Positions 35,523 to 44,630 of a stretch of DNA of 64,000 nt are shown here, piece by piece (positions within the stretch are counted from its first letter, which is position 1; every line of letters starts with the position of its first letter). Below the pieces are notes generated by a model. The model saw nothing but the letters and a program-made list of their open reading frames with translations, did not search any database and had not been told where the DNA came from. The stretch comes from Microbacterium terrisoli. Its GTDB lineage: Bacteria > Actinomycetota > Actinomycetes > Actinomycetales > Microbacteriaceae. The stretch lies in NCBI RefSeq assembly GCF_030866805.1, contig NZ_CP133019.1, forward strand, positions 2,976,001 through 3,040,000, written 5' to 3'. The translations under genes were made by a program, and so were the position numbers.

Positions 35523-36400
35523 GACCTGCCTCCTCGCAGTTCGAGCGTGCAGCACTTGATGCCGCCGCCGCCGAGCAGCAGCTCCGACAGGTCGATGTGC
35601 ACGGGGTTGTAGCCGCGTTCGCGCAGCTGCGCGTCGTAGCCGGTCGCACGCGGCGAGATGAACACGTTCCTGCCGTCGCTGGCCGAGTTCAGTCCGAACA
35701 CGGCCCCGTCTTCGTCGGCGACGCGGATCGCGTCGGGGAAGCGCTCTTCGAGGATGCCGCGGCCGCGGTCGTCGAACGCGTTCGGCAGGTAGGCGATGTT
35801 GGCGGCTTCGACGCCACCGGGTCCGACCACCGGGTCGAGCACCGCGATCGCGGTGTCGAGGTGGTAGAAGTTCGGGTTCACCAGGTGCAGCGAGACGACC
35901 TCACGGTCGAACACGTCGGCGATCTCGCGGTGGCTCTCGATGGAGGAGCGGAAGCCGTAGCCGGCCAGGATCGTGTCGCCGGCGAGCAGGATGTCGCCCT
36001 CGCCCTCCTGGGTCGCGATGGGTTCGACGACCTCGAAGCCGTGCGAGCCGAACCAGTCCATGAACGGCTGCTCCTCGCCGCGGCGCTCGCCGACGCTGAA
36101 GCGCACACCCAGAGCCTTGCCGTCGATGATGAACCCGCCGTTGGCCGTGTAGACCATGTCGGGCAGACCCTCGATCGGGTCGATGACCTCGACGTCATGT
36201 CCCAGAGACAGGTACGTGTCGTACAGCGTCTGCCACTGCCGCACGGCCTTCGGGGTGTCGGTCGGGTCGGCCTTGTGCATCCACGGGTTGATCTCGTAGC
36301 TCACCGTGAAGTACGCCGGCTTGCACATCAGGTAGCGACGATGCTGCTGGATGCGCCCGGATGACGGGGCCCGGTCGACAGCGGTTTCAGAAAGCGACAT
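35519..36400 (-). CDS. ddaH: Dimethylarginine dimethylaminohydrolase family protein
   Basis: This 293-residue enzyme belongs to the amidinotransferase/arginine-deiminase fold and most likely hydrolyses methylated arginine, or arginine, to citrulline. DMVYTANGG at 81-89 is the substrate-binding strand, His180 lies in NPNFYHLDTA, and the nucleophile Cys283 is in GGGGIKCCT. The ATG at 36400 follows GAGGAGC. It is translationally coupled to rocD (ATGA). The pair is a known actinobacterial arrangement, but the true substrate is uncertain and arginine deiminase activity is possible. Confidence 0.82.
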   Translation of the reverse strand: MSLSETAVDRAPSSGRIQQHRRYLMCKPAYFTVSYEINPWMHKADPTDTPKAVRQWQTLYDTYLSLGHDVEVIDPIEGLPDMVYTANGGFIIDGKALGVRFSVGERRGEEQPFMDWFGSHGFEVVEPIATQEGEGDILLAGDTILAGYGFRSSIESHREIADVFDREVVSLHLVNPNFYHLDTAIAVLDPVVGPGGVEAANIAYLPNAFDDRGRGILEERFPDAIRVADEDGAVFGLNSASDGRNVFISPRATGYDAQLRERGYNPVHIDLSELLLGGGGIKCCTLELRGGRS

Positions 36401-36458
36401 TCTGCTCCTCACAGGACGTGTGCGGCGGACGCCGTCCTCGGGCCCGGCGGAAGTTCGA

Positions 36459-36471
36459 CCCACCGGGTGGG
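36459..36471. promoter_or_regulatory. Possible operator upstream of ddaH
   Basis: CCCACCGGGTGGG is a 13-base palindrome 59 bases upstream of the ddaH ATG. The rest of the 290-base spacer (36401-36690) shows no convincing gene or promoter. Confidence 0.25.
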
Positions 36472-36690
36472 GAAGATGCGACACGGGCACGCCGCATCCA
36501 TTCTCTCACCGAGGGCCGAGTGCGCCTCTCAGCGACCTCCGGGTTGGCTGTGGTGGGCGTTCCCCGCCGTGCGCAACTGCGGGGACTTTCACGGACGCGC
36601 CGAGATCCGGGCACCCTGCGCGGCGTGTCGCCCAGCATCCCCGCCGTTGTGCTCGCGGCAGGCCCGCGGCCGCAGCGCCGCAGGGCCGTG

Positions 36691-39600
36691 TCAGGCCCGA
36701 CGCACGCGCAGGGTGCGGATCTGGAACGGCCGCAGCTCGAGCGCCACCGAAACTCCCCCCTCGGTCTGCTGCGACGCCACCGCGTCGCCCGGACGCTCGA
36801 GCAGGTCGGCGGCCACCACCGAACCCGCCGGCAGGGTCAGCACCGTCCGTGCCCGTCCTCCCCGCGTCTCGTACACACGCACGACCAGGTCGCCCGACCG
36901 ATCGTCGGCGAGCTTGACCGCGCTGACCACGACAGCGTCGTCCGACGAGCGCACGAGCGGTTCGACAGCCGATCCCACCGCTTCGATCACCGGCGCGGTG
37001 AATCGGGATGCCGCGGCCACGGCATCCGGAACACCCGCACCGACCACCACACCGAACCGCATCCGCTGCACTCCCTGGTCGGTGCGCGGGTCGGGGAAGC
37101 GCGGTGCACGCAGCATCGAGAAGCGTGCATGCTGGACGATGCGCCCGTCGTGCGCTGTGCGCGTGACGTCGAACCCGTAGCTGCAGTCGTTCAGGAACGC
37201 GACGCCGAACCCGGGCTCCTCGAGCAGGAACCAGCGCTGCGTGTGCTGCTCGAATTTGGCCGCATCCCACGACGTGTTCTCGTGCGTGGGACGTGTGTGG
37301 TGGCCGAACTGGGTCTCGGCGACCACCTGGTCGCCGAACACGTCGACGGGGAAGGCGAGCTTGAGGAACTTCTCGGTCTCGTGCCAGTCGATCGAGTTGT
37401 CGATCACGAGCGTGCGCCCATCGTCCGAGAGCGTCAGCCTCTGCCCGATCGTGGATGCGCCGAAATCGGTGCGCACCACGATCGCGTCGCCATGCAGGCT
37501 CGCCACGCCCCCGGCGATGTCCTGGCCCATGCCGCGGTAGTGCGTGTCGACATCCCACGCATCCCACTTGTTGGGGAAGTCCTGATGCAGCTGCAGCAGG
37601 TTGCCGACCTCGCCCGCCGGGATCGCATCGCGGCCGCCGGCCCGATCGATCGCGCTGATCACGTGCCCTGCGGCATCCACGACCACGCGCACCGCATCGC
37701 TTTCGAGCACGAACGTATCGCCGTGCGCATACGCGCGCACGGTCGCGCGCGGCTGCCCGGCCCCGACCGCGCCGGCGGGCACACCCCGCTGCGTCACGGC
37801 TGCGGGGTTCACGATCACGTGGCCGGCCGGCGCACCCCCGGCATCCACTGCCCGCACGCCCAGTGCCGCCAACGCCTGCTCGATCACTGCGTGAAGCGTG
37901 TGCGCGAGACGTTCGTAGCGCTCTGCGGCCTCACGATGCACCCACGCGATCGACGAGCCGGGAAGGATGTCGTGGAACTGCAGCAGCAGCACCTCGCGCC
38001 ACGCGTCGTCGAGCACGTCGAAGGGATACTCCGCCCCCGCACGCACGGCGGCGGTGGCCGCCCACAGCTCGGCCTGGCGCAGCAGCTGCTCGCTGACACG
38101 GTTGCCCTGCTTCATCTTGTGCTGGGTGGTGTAGGTCGCGCGGTGCAGTTCGAGATACAGTTCGCCCCGCCACACGGGCGGGTCAGGCAGTTCGGCCTTC
38201 GCGCGCGCGAAGAAGTCGTCGGGCGTCTCCCACCGCACCTTCGCGCTGCCCTCGAGGTCAGCCAGGCGTGCGGCCCGCGCGATCATCTCGCGTGTCGTGC
38301 CGCCTCCGCCATCGCCCCAGCCGGTGGGCGCGAGCGACGACGACGCCTCGGCCTTCTCACGGAACTGCTGTGCGGCGCGGGCGATCTCCTTGCCGGAGAG
38401 TTCCGCGCCGTACGTGTCCATCGGCGGGAAATGCGTGAAGATGCGCGTGCCGTCGATGCCCTCCCACAAGAACGTGTGGTGTGGAAACGTGTTCTGCTGG
38501 TTCCACGACATCTTCTGGGTGAGGAACCATTCGTAGCCGGCCCCGGCGAGGATCTGCGGCAGCGCGCCGGAGTAGCCGAAGCTGTCGGGCAGCCACGCGC
38601 CGCGGCACTCGATGCCGAACTCCTCGCCGAAGAACCTCTGCCCGTAGGCGATCTGGCGGATGAGGGACTCGCCGCCGGGCAGCACCGCATCCGACTCCAC
38701 CCACATGCCGCCCACCGGCACGAACCTGCCCTCGGCGACGGCCTGCTTCACACGCGCGAACACCTCGGGCCGCTCGTCGCGCAGCCACGCGTACTGCTGC
38801 GCGCTGCTCATCGCGTAGACGAACTCGGGGTGCTCATCCAGCAGCGTCACCATCGAGCTGGTGGTGCGGGCGACCTTGCGCACGGTCTCGCGCAGCGGCC
38901 ACAGCCACGCCGAGTCGATGTGCGCGTGGCCGACGGCACTGATCAGCTGCGCGCTCGCATCGGCGGGCGCGGCAAGCGCCGGGGCGAGCTCTGCGCGGGC
39001 GGCCGAGGCGGTGGCCGCCACGTGCTGCAGATCGACGCGGTCCAGCGCCCGGTCCAGCGCCCGCAGAATGCGCGCGCGGCGCGTGGAGTCCTCCGGCAGC
39101 TCGACGGCCAGCTGCAGCAGCACGTCGATGTCGTGCACGAGCTCGAAGACCTCCGCTTCGAACACGCACACATCGACCCTCCGGATGCGATAGAGCAGCT
39201 CGTCGCCGGCGGTGTCCCAATCGCCCCGTTCGGTCGGCAAGAACGGGTGATGGTCCAGCAGCACCGGGTTGGAGGCGCCCTCGATGAAGAACTCGATCTT
39301 CTCGTCGGCGACGGCGCGTGCGCTGATCGGCACCCACTGCGCGCGCGGGTGCAGCGAGCGCACCGGAGTGCCGTCGGCGAGGTACACGAGACCCTCGCAC
39401 TGGAACCCCGGCATGTCGACGTCGAAACCCAGGTCGACCACAGCCTCGACACGCTTCTGCGTGAAGGATGCCGGCACCCGGCCGGTGACCTGGAACCAGG
39501 TGGTGTCCCACGCCCGCCCCCACGCGCTGCCCACAGGCAGGGGTTCGAACGGGCCGGCCAGTCCCTTCGCGACAGGGATCGGCTCGCCGTTCACGCGATG

Positions 39601-39705
39601 CGCGGCGAGCGTGAGCGGGTGCGGATCGGAGTGGACGGCGGGGCGCAGGCGCTCTTCGAGGACCCGGGTCGCCCGGCCGATCGTCAGCTTCTGGTCAGCG
39701 TGCAT
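36691..39705 (-). CDS. Alpha-mannosidase (GH38)
   Basis: This 1004-residue exoglycosidase removes terminal alpha-mannose and has no signal peptide, so it acts on imported sugars. VGHAHIDSAWLWPL holds the zinc ligands His262 and Asp264, and LPDSFGYSG contains the nucleophile Asp374. The C-terminal half is the beta-rich domain of GH38 with residues such as GVAFLNDCSYGFD. It starts 11 bases inside the upstream LacI gene, so it is the last gene of the mannoside operon. The length and N-terminal extension fit the bacterial class II enzymes. Confidence 0.92.
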   Translation of the reverse strand: MHADQKLTIGRATRVLEERLRPAVHSDPHPLTLAAHRVNGEPIPVAKGLAGPFEPLPVGSAWGRAWDTTWFQVTGRVPASFTQKRVEAVVDLGFDVDMPGFQCEGLVYLADGTPVRSLHPRAQWVPISARAVADEKIEFFIEGASNPVLLDHHPFLPTERGDWDTAGDELLYRIRRVDVCVFEAEVFELVHDIDVLLQLAVELPEDSTRRARILRALDRALDRVDLQHVAATASAARAELAPALAAPADASAQLISAVGHAHIDSAWLWPLRETVRKVARTTSSMVTLLDEHPEFVYAMSSAQQYAWLRDERPEVFARVKQAVAEGRFVPVGGMWVESDAVLPGGESLIRQIAYGQRFFGEEFGIECRGAWLPDSFGYSGALPQILAGAGYEWFLTQKMSWNQQNTFPHHTFLWEGIDGTRIFTHFPPMDTYGAELSGKEIARAAQQFREKAEASSSLAPTGWGDGGGGTTREMIARAARLADLEGSAKVRWETPDDFFARAKAELPDPPVWRGELYLELHRATYTTQHKMKQGNRVSEQLLRQAELWAATAAVRAGAEYPFDVLDDAWREVLLLQFHDILPGSSIAWVHREAAERYERLAHTLHAVIEQALAALGVRAVDAGGAPAGHVIVNPAAVTQRGVPAGAVGAGQPRATVRAYAHGDTFVLESDAVRVVVDAAGHVISAIDRAGGRDAIPAGEVGNLLQLHQDFPNKWDAWDVDTHYRGMGQDIAGGVASLHGDAIVVRTDFGASTIGQRLTLSDDGRTLVIDNSIDWHETEKFLKLAFPVDVFGDQVVAETQFGHHTRPTHENTSWDAAKFEQHTQRWFLLEEPGFGVAFLNDCSYGFDVTRTAHDGRIVQHARFSMLRAPRFPDPRTDQGVQRMRFGVVVGAGVPDAVAAASRFTAPVIEAVGSAVEPLVRSSDDAVVVSAVKLADDRSGDLVVRVYETRGGRARTVLTLPAGSVVAADLLERPGDAVASQQTEGGVSVALELRPFQIRTLRVRRA

Positions 39706-40756
39706 GGGATCCCTCCTGACAGGCCGGTGCGCTCGTCTTGCGCACGATCAGCGTGCTGGGAATGGCCGGCTCGGGCTGCTCGGGCTCGGATTCGATCGCG
39801 CGCAGCAGCAGTCGGGCGGTTCGCCTGCCCTGTTCCTCCGGGTGCCGCGCGAGCGCCGTGATCGAGGGCACCGAGATCTCACACAGCATCGAATCGTCCC
39901 AGCTGACCATCGCCATGTCGGCGCGGCCGGCGTCTATGAGCATGCGCTGGATGCCCAGAGCCATGACGTCGTTCGAGCTGATCACCGCCGTCGCCCGTCG
40001 CCACTGCGGCAGTCGCTCGGCCACGACGCGCTCGGCGCCGGCACGCGTGTAGTCGCCTTCGACGAACATGACGCGCATACCGCGCTCGACGGATTCGGCG
40101 GCGACGGCGTCGCGGCGCGCGACCTCGTGCGCGAGTGCGAGCGGCCCGGTGACGGCGACGATCTCGGTGTGGCCGAGGGCCGAGAGATGGTCGACGATGA
40201 GGCAGGCGTCGGTGACCAGGTCTTCGATGACCCGCTGGCCGGTGTCGGGGTCGATGCGCAGCCCGTGCATGACGAACGGCATCCCCAGCGACTGCAGCAG
40301 CGCGGGGCGGGGATCTTCGATGAGCCGGTCCAGCACGATCACGCCGTCCACGCGCCGCTCGACGCTCCACCGGCGATACACGTCGATGTCACGGCCCTCG
40401 ACCTCGCTGTCCTGCGCCCTGCCGACCATGCGCAGCATGAGGGACTGACCCGCCTCCGACAGCACCGACTCCACACCGCTGAGCAGGTGCATGTAGTACG
40501 GCTCGTTGCCCAGCAGCTCGGGGTCCCGGCGCAGCACCATGCCGATCGTGTCGGTGCGCGACCGCGACAGCGCGCGCGCCGACGAGCTGGGGTGCCAATC
40601 CAGTTCCCGCGCCAGCGCGAGCACGCGCTCGCGGGTCGCCTGGCCGACGCCGGGCCGGCCGTTGAGCGCATACGACACCGATGCGACCGACAGCCCGAGC
40701 CGGCGGGCCATCTCGTGAATGGTCACACGCACGGCGGGCTTGTTCTGGTTGTCCAT
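39695..40756 (-). CDS. LacI-family repressor of the mannoside operon
   Basis: This 353-residue repressor has the LacI DNA-binding start VRVTIHEMARRLGLSVASVSYALNGRPGV and a ligand domain with the usual SSNDVMALGIQRML. The ATG at 40756 follows GGAAGAG. It lies inside the operon between the GH5-like hydrolase and the mannosidase genes rather than at a promoter, so it would be autoregulated with the whole unit. The likely operator is the AACCGGTT palindrome ahead of the binding-protein gene. Confidence 0.9.
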   Translation of the reverse strand: MDNQNKPAVRVTIHEMARRLGLSVASVSYALNGRPGVGQATRERVLALARELDWHPSSSARALSRSRTDTIGMVLRRDPELLGNEPYYMHLLSGVESVLSEAGQSLMLRMVGRAQDSEVEGRDIDVYRRWSVERRVDGVIVLDRLIEDPRPALLQSLGMPFVMHGLRIDPDTGQRVIEDLVTDACLIVDHLSALGHTEIVAVTGPLALAHEVARRDAVAAESVERGMRVMFVEGDYTRAGAERVVAERLPQWRRATAVISSNDVMALGIQRMLIDAGRADMAMVSWDDSMLCEISVPSITALARHPEEQGRRTARLLLRAIESEPEQPEPAIPSTLIVRKTSAPACQEGSHAR

Positions 40757-40798
40757 CGATGCCACTCTTCCATGCCCCGCCGCGTGCATGCGAGACGG

Positions 40799-42709
40799 TC
40801 AGCGGATCTCGTACACCGCCGCACCGTATCGCCCCAGCGTGAGGGATTGCGTCGCGACGCCGTCGAGCGTGCACAGCACACCGGATGCCACGACCGGCCG
40901 CACAGTGCATTCCTGTGCGTGCTGGCTCGTGAACACCGCAAAGGTGCGTCCGTCGGTGTGCGCGAGGGTGTCGACGAGCACTCCGGGGTCGTCCACCACG
41001 ATGCCGCGCCGCACCCCGGCCCGCTCGGCCAACGCGTCGTACAGCCGCCACGTGTCTTCGGGGTTGACCCGCGGCGCGCGCGCAGCGAGGTACTCCAGCG
41101 GATACGTGCACAGCAGCGCATACCCGTCCCCGTGGCTGCGTCCGACCAGTGCGGGTCTGCCATGGGCGTCCACCGCGATCACCTCGCCGCCGGTCACGGT
41201 CACCGGCAGTCGGGCGCGCGCATCGTCCGTTCCCGCCGCACGCACCTGCAAGCGGTCCCCGACGCGCAGCGAGCCGAAGTCTGCGGTCAGCTCGATCGTG
41301 ACGACCTCGTCTTCGATGGGCTCCACGATGCCGTATGCCGTGTCGACGCGCGCGCCGAACAGCTCCTCGGTGAACGCCCACCACGGCCCGCGCTGCTCTG
41401 CCGCCTCACCGGCGCAGTACGACGCGTAGACGACGGCTCCGGCATCGGCGAGATCGCACAGCTGTCGCCAGGTCGGTCCGCACAGCTGCTTGACCGACGG
41501 CAGCAGATAGAGCCGATGGCCGGATGCCACACCCCCGTCCGCGCTCTCGCGCTCGACCGCGATCGGCACGTGCGCTTCGCGGGCGGCGAGGTGCGCCTGT
41601 TCACCGACGGCGACGATGAGGGCGCGCTCGGCCTCCTGCGTGAACGGGTAGTCCTCGGCCAGGTGCGACGGCAGGATCAACGCCGTGTCAGCGGACGACG
41701 GCCGCAAGCCTGCCACATCCATCGCCTGCAGGTCCGCCGCGAACCGCTCCAGTTCGAGCAGCGCCGGCTTGGGGCGGCCCGCCGCGTCGGTGATGCCGAA
41801 GTGCAGTTCGAACGGATGATGCGAGTACGGGCGCTCGGCGACGAGATCGTCGAAGTCGGTGTTGTTCCAGGCGATCCAACCGACGGCCCCCGCCGTCAAC
41901 GAGTTGTACAGCTGCTGCCGGTAGTAGTCGGCGGCGCCGGTGGCCGACACGTACGCGTCGGTGACACCGAATTCCTCGAGCACGACGGGCCGATCGCCGA
42001 TGCGGCACAGCTGGGCGACCCACGCCGATTTCAGGTTCTGCCGCACCTGGTCGGTCTCCATGCGGTACACGTGGGGGCCGGCGAACTGCGACAGCTGCGC
42101 GAGCTCGCGCAGCCGGAACCCGTTGTCGTGCCCGGTGGTCTCGATGCCCCAGGCGCCGTCGCCGACCGACACCGGCTGGGTGGCCCCGGCGGCCCGGATC
42201 GCATCGACGAGCAGCTGCGCCCAGGCGGTGACGAGCTCGTGCGGGGCCTCCCCTCCGTAGATCGGCACTTCGTTGCTGAGCAGCCAGCCGGCGATGGCCG
42301 GGTGCTCGTGGAACCGCGCGGTCAGCTCGCGCACATACCAGGCCTGCCGGGCGACGAACCAGACGTCGCGGTAGAGATCGCGGCCGCCACGCCACGCCGG
42401 ATCCCAGTTCTCCCCCGACATGTGCCCCACGATGAACGTCGGAATCGTCGTCATCCGCACCTCGACGTGCGCGTCGAGGAAGTCCGCGAAGCGCGCGACG
42501 CAGTCCTCGTCGAGCCGATCCGGCGCCGGGTGGAAGTCGGGCCAGAAGAAGAACGAGCGGGTCACGGTCAGCCCGTGCGCGGCCAGCATCGCCAGTTCTC
42601 CGCGGACGACGGCCGGGTCGTACCGGTCCGTCCACATCCGCGGACCGCCCGCCCGCGACCAGAAGTTCGCACCCAGCCAGAACGGAGCACGCCGGTCATC
42701 GGCATCCAT
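40799..42709 (-). CDS. Clan GH-A glycoside hydrolase (GH5-like, probable beta-mannosidase)
   Basis: This 636-residue hydrolase begins with a TIM barrel of clan GH-A. Glu147 in WLLSNEVP is the acid/base (the NE motif) and Glu246 in VLEEFG is the nucleophile. After about residue 360 come a second domain like the trimerisation region of GH42 and a beta-sandwich end. There is no signal peptide. Its ATG overlaps the permease stop (TGATG). The neighbours suggest cleavage of imported beta-mannosides or mannan fragments, but beta-glucosidic or galactosidic activity is not excluded. Confidence 0.82.
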   Translation of the reverse strand: MDADDRRAPFWLGANFWSRAGGPRMWTDRYDPAVVRGELAMLAAHGLTVTRSFFFWPDFHPAPDRLDEDCVARFADFLDAHVEVRMTTIPTFIVGHMSGENWDPAWRGGRDLYRDVWFVARQAWYVRELTARFHEHPAIAGWLLSNEVPIYGGEAPHELVTAWAQLLVDAIRAAGATQPVSVGDGAWGIETTGHDNGFRLRELAQLSQFAGPHVYRMETDQVRQNLKSAWVAQLCRIGDRPVVLEEFGVTDAYVSATGAADYYRQQLYNSLTAGAVGWIAWNNTDFDDLVAERPYSHHPFELHFGITDAAGRPKPALLELERFAADLQAMDVAGLRPSSADTALILPSHLAEDYPFTQEAERALIVAVGEQAHLAAREAHVPIAVERESADGGVASGHRLYLLPSVKQLCGPTWRQLCDLADAGAVVYASYCAGEAAEQRGPWWAFTEELFGARVDTAYGIVEPIEDEVVTIELTADFGSLRVGDRLQVRAAGTDDARARLPVTVTGGEVIAVDAHGRPALVGRSHGDGYALLCTYPLEYLAARAPRVNPEDTWRLYDALAERAGVRRGIVVDDPGVLVDTLAHTDGRTFAVFTSQHAQECTVRPVVASGVLCTLDGVATQSLTLGRYGAAVYEIR

Positions 42710-43548
42710 CACTTCACCGCACCCGCCGTCAGCCCCGCGACGAAGCTGCGCTGCAGCAGCAGGAAGACGATCACGATCGGAACGCTCACGGCGAGCGAGG
42801 CCGCCATGATCTGGTTCCAATACACGTTCACCTGCGTCGAGTACTGCTGAAGTCCGATCGCGAGCGTCTGCGTGTCCCCGTTGGTCAGCACCGACGCGAA
42901 CAGCAGCTCGCCCCAACTGGTCATGAAGCTGTAGATCGCGACGGCCACCAGGCCAGGGCGTGCGGCGGGCAGCAGCACGTACCACAGCGCCCCCATCGCG
43001 CCGGTGCCGTCCACCTTCGCCGCTTCGTCGAGGTCACGCGGGATGCCGTCGAAGTACCCCGCGAGCATCCAGATCGAGAACGGCAGCGCGAACGTCAGAT
43101 ACGTGATCACCAGTCCCAGCCGGGTGCCGATCAGGGGGATCCCGGTGGCATTGGTGACATTGATGAAGATCAGGAACAGCGGCAGCAGGAACAGGATGCC
43201 GGGGAACATCTGCGTCGACAGCACGGTGGTCGTGAAGATGCTGCGGCCGCGGAACCGCCAGCGCGAGACCGCATAGGCGGCGAAGACGGCGATCACGAGG
43301 CTCACGAGGGTCGCGGCCGTGCACACGATGAGGCTGTTCAGGAAATACTGCGCCAGCGGCACCGTCTGCCACATCTGGATGTACGGCTCGAACGTGATGT
43401 GCTGCGGCCACCAGCTGAAGCTGTCGAGCACTTCGCCCAGCGGCTTGACCGACGAGGTGACCATCACCCACAGGGGAAAGAGGGTGAACAGGCTCAGGAT
43501 GACGATGGTGGCGACGCGGAAGACCCGGGCCCCTCTTGTCTCACGCAC
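42709..43548 (-). CDS. Carbohydrate ABC transporter permease (MalG/LacG type)
   Basis: This 279-residue CUT1 permease has six hydrophobic segments and the EAA loop in FDGIPRDLDEAAKVDGTGAMGALWYVLLPAARPG, where it contacts the ATPase. It starts with GTG, 8 bases inside the MalF-type gene, and its stop overlaps the start of the GH5-like gene. It forms the channel with the partner permease for uptake of an oligosaccharide. Confidence 0.92.
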   Translation of the reverse strand: MRETRGARVFRVATIVILSLFTLFPLWVMVTSSVKPLGEVLDSFSWWPQHITFEPYIQMWQTVPLAQYFLNSLIVCTAATLVSLVIAVFAAYAVSRWRFRGRSIFTTTVLSTQMFPGILFLLPLFLIFINVTNATGIPLIGTRLGLVITYLTFALPFSIWMLAGYFDGIPRDLDEAAKVDGTGAMGALWYVLLPAARPGLVAVAIYSFMTSWGELLFASVLTNGDTQTLAIGLQQYSTQVNVYWNQIMAASLAVSVPIVIVFLLLQRSFVAGLTAGAVK

Positions 43549-44530
43549 GCTTGGACCTCCGGTTCACGAACAGCAGGTAGGCGACTGTTACCAACAGGAG
43601 GAACAGCAGCAGCAGCACCGACATGGCCGAGCCGTAGCCGAAGTTGAATGTCAGGAACGACGCGTTGTAGATGTGGAACGAGATGAGATCGCCGGCCGGC
43701 GGCTGCGCGGTCTTGCCGAACAGCACGAACGGCGTGTTGAAGTCGTTGAACGTCCACAGGAACATGACGAGCACCAGCACGACGTTCACCGGTCTCAGCA
43801 TGGGCAGCGTGATCGAGCGCCACTGCCGGAGCGGCTTGGCCCCGTCGACGGCGGATGCCTCGTACAGATCCTCGGGGATCGATTGGAGTCCCGCCATCAG
43901 CATGAGGAACGCGAACGGCCAGAGCCGCCAGATCGCGACGATCACCAACGCCCAGAAGGCGTTTCCGCCGATCAGCCAGAACGGTTTGGTGCCGGGCAGG
44001 TGCAGGTCATCGAACAGCAGGTGATTGAGCGCACCGGTGTCTTTTTGGAACATGAACTTCCAGGCGATGATGCCGGCATACACGGGGATCGCATACGGGA
44101 TCAGGAACAGCGTGCGGAACAGCCCGCGGCCGGGGAAGCGCCGCTGGAGCGCCACGGCCGCAGACATCCCCGCAATCCACGAGATGCCGACGACCAGGAT
44201 GGTGTACCCGCACGTGACCAGAAAGGAATGCAGCAGTGCCTGCCCCACGACGCCGTTGACGTCGACGAGGACCCGGTAGTTGCCCAGGCCCAGGAACGGC
44301 GCTTCGCTCCAGTTCTGCAGGTACTGCTGCGTGAGCTTGACGAAGCTCATCCAGATGCCCGTGACCATCGGAATGATGTGCACGAGCAACTCGAACACGA
44401 TGGCCGGTATCAGCAGGACGTACGGCAGCCACCACCGTACGCGTCTGCTGCGACGGTGCGGCCCGGGCATCGTTCTCGGTGCCTTCGTGCCCGGGCCGTC
44501 TTCGGCCCGCACGGATGCGTTCGCGGACAT
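43541..44530 (-). CDS. Carbohydrate ABC transporter permease (MalF/LacF type)
   Basis: This 329-residue CUT1 permease has an Arg-rich N-terminus and six or seven hydrophobic segments, with the EAA loop in LQSIPEDLYEASAVDGAKPLRQWRSITLPML. The ATG at 44530 is chosen for GGGAGGAG 7 bases before it. An in-frame upstream start lacks such a site. No ATPase gene accompanies the two permeases. Confidence 0.92.
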   Translation of the reverse strand: MSANASVRAEDGPGTKAPRTMPGPHRRSRRVRWWLPYVLLIPAIVFELLVHIIPMVTGIWMSFVKLTQQYLQNWSEAPFLGLGNYRVLVDVNGVVGQALLHSFLVTCGYTILVVGISWIAGMSAAVALQRRFPGRGLFRTLFLIPYAIPVYAGIIAWKFMFQKDTGALNHLLFDDLHLPGTKPFWLIGGNAFWALVIVAIWRLWPFAFLMLMAGLQSIPEDLYEASAVDGAKPLRQWRSITLPMLRPVNVVLVLVMFLWTFNDFNTPFVLFGKTAQPPAGDLISFHIYNASFLTFNFGYGSAMSVLLLLFLLLVTVAYLLFVNRRSKRA

Positions 44531-44555
44531 TCCGCGTCTCCTCCCAGCGTCCGCC

Positions 44556-44610
44556 GCCGGGCACGGCAACCCACTCACCCCATTGAGGAGAGGTGGCGTC
44601 CGTGCCCGGC
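44556..44610 (-). promoter_or_regulatory. Long-loop hairpin between binding-protein and permease genes
   Basis: GCCGGGCACGG at 44556-44566 pairs perfectly over 11 bases with 44600-44610 across a 33-base loop. It follows the binding-protein stop in the direction of transcription and probably attenuates transcription into the permease genes. Confidence 0.55.
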
Positions 44611-44630
44611 TGCGCGGTCGGCGGCCCTTG

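Noticed and set aside
36387..36638. A short minus-strand gene between ddaH and the mannosidase gene
   Set aside because: The 83-codon frame is Arg/Pro-rich, overlaps the ddaH start and has no ribosome site.
36361..42850. Long open frames on the plus strand opposite the mannosidase and GH5-like genes
   Set aside because: They run antisense to genes with clear catalytic motifs, have Arg/His-rich translations without domains, and arise from GC-rich third positions.
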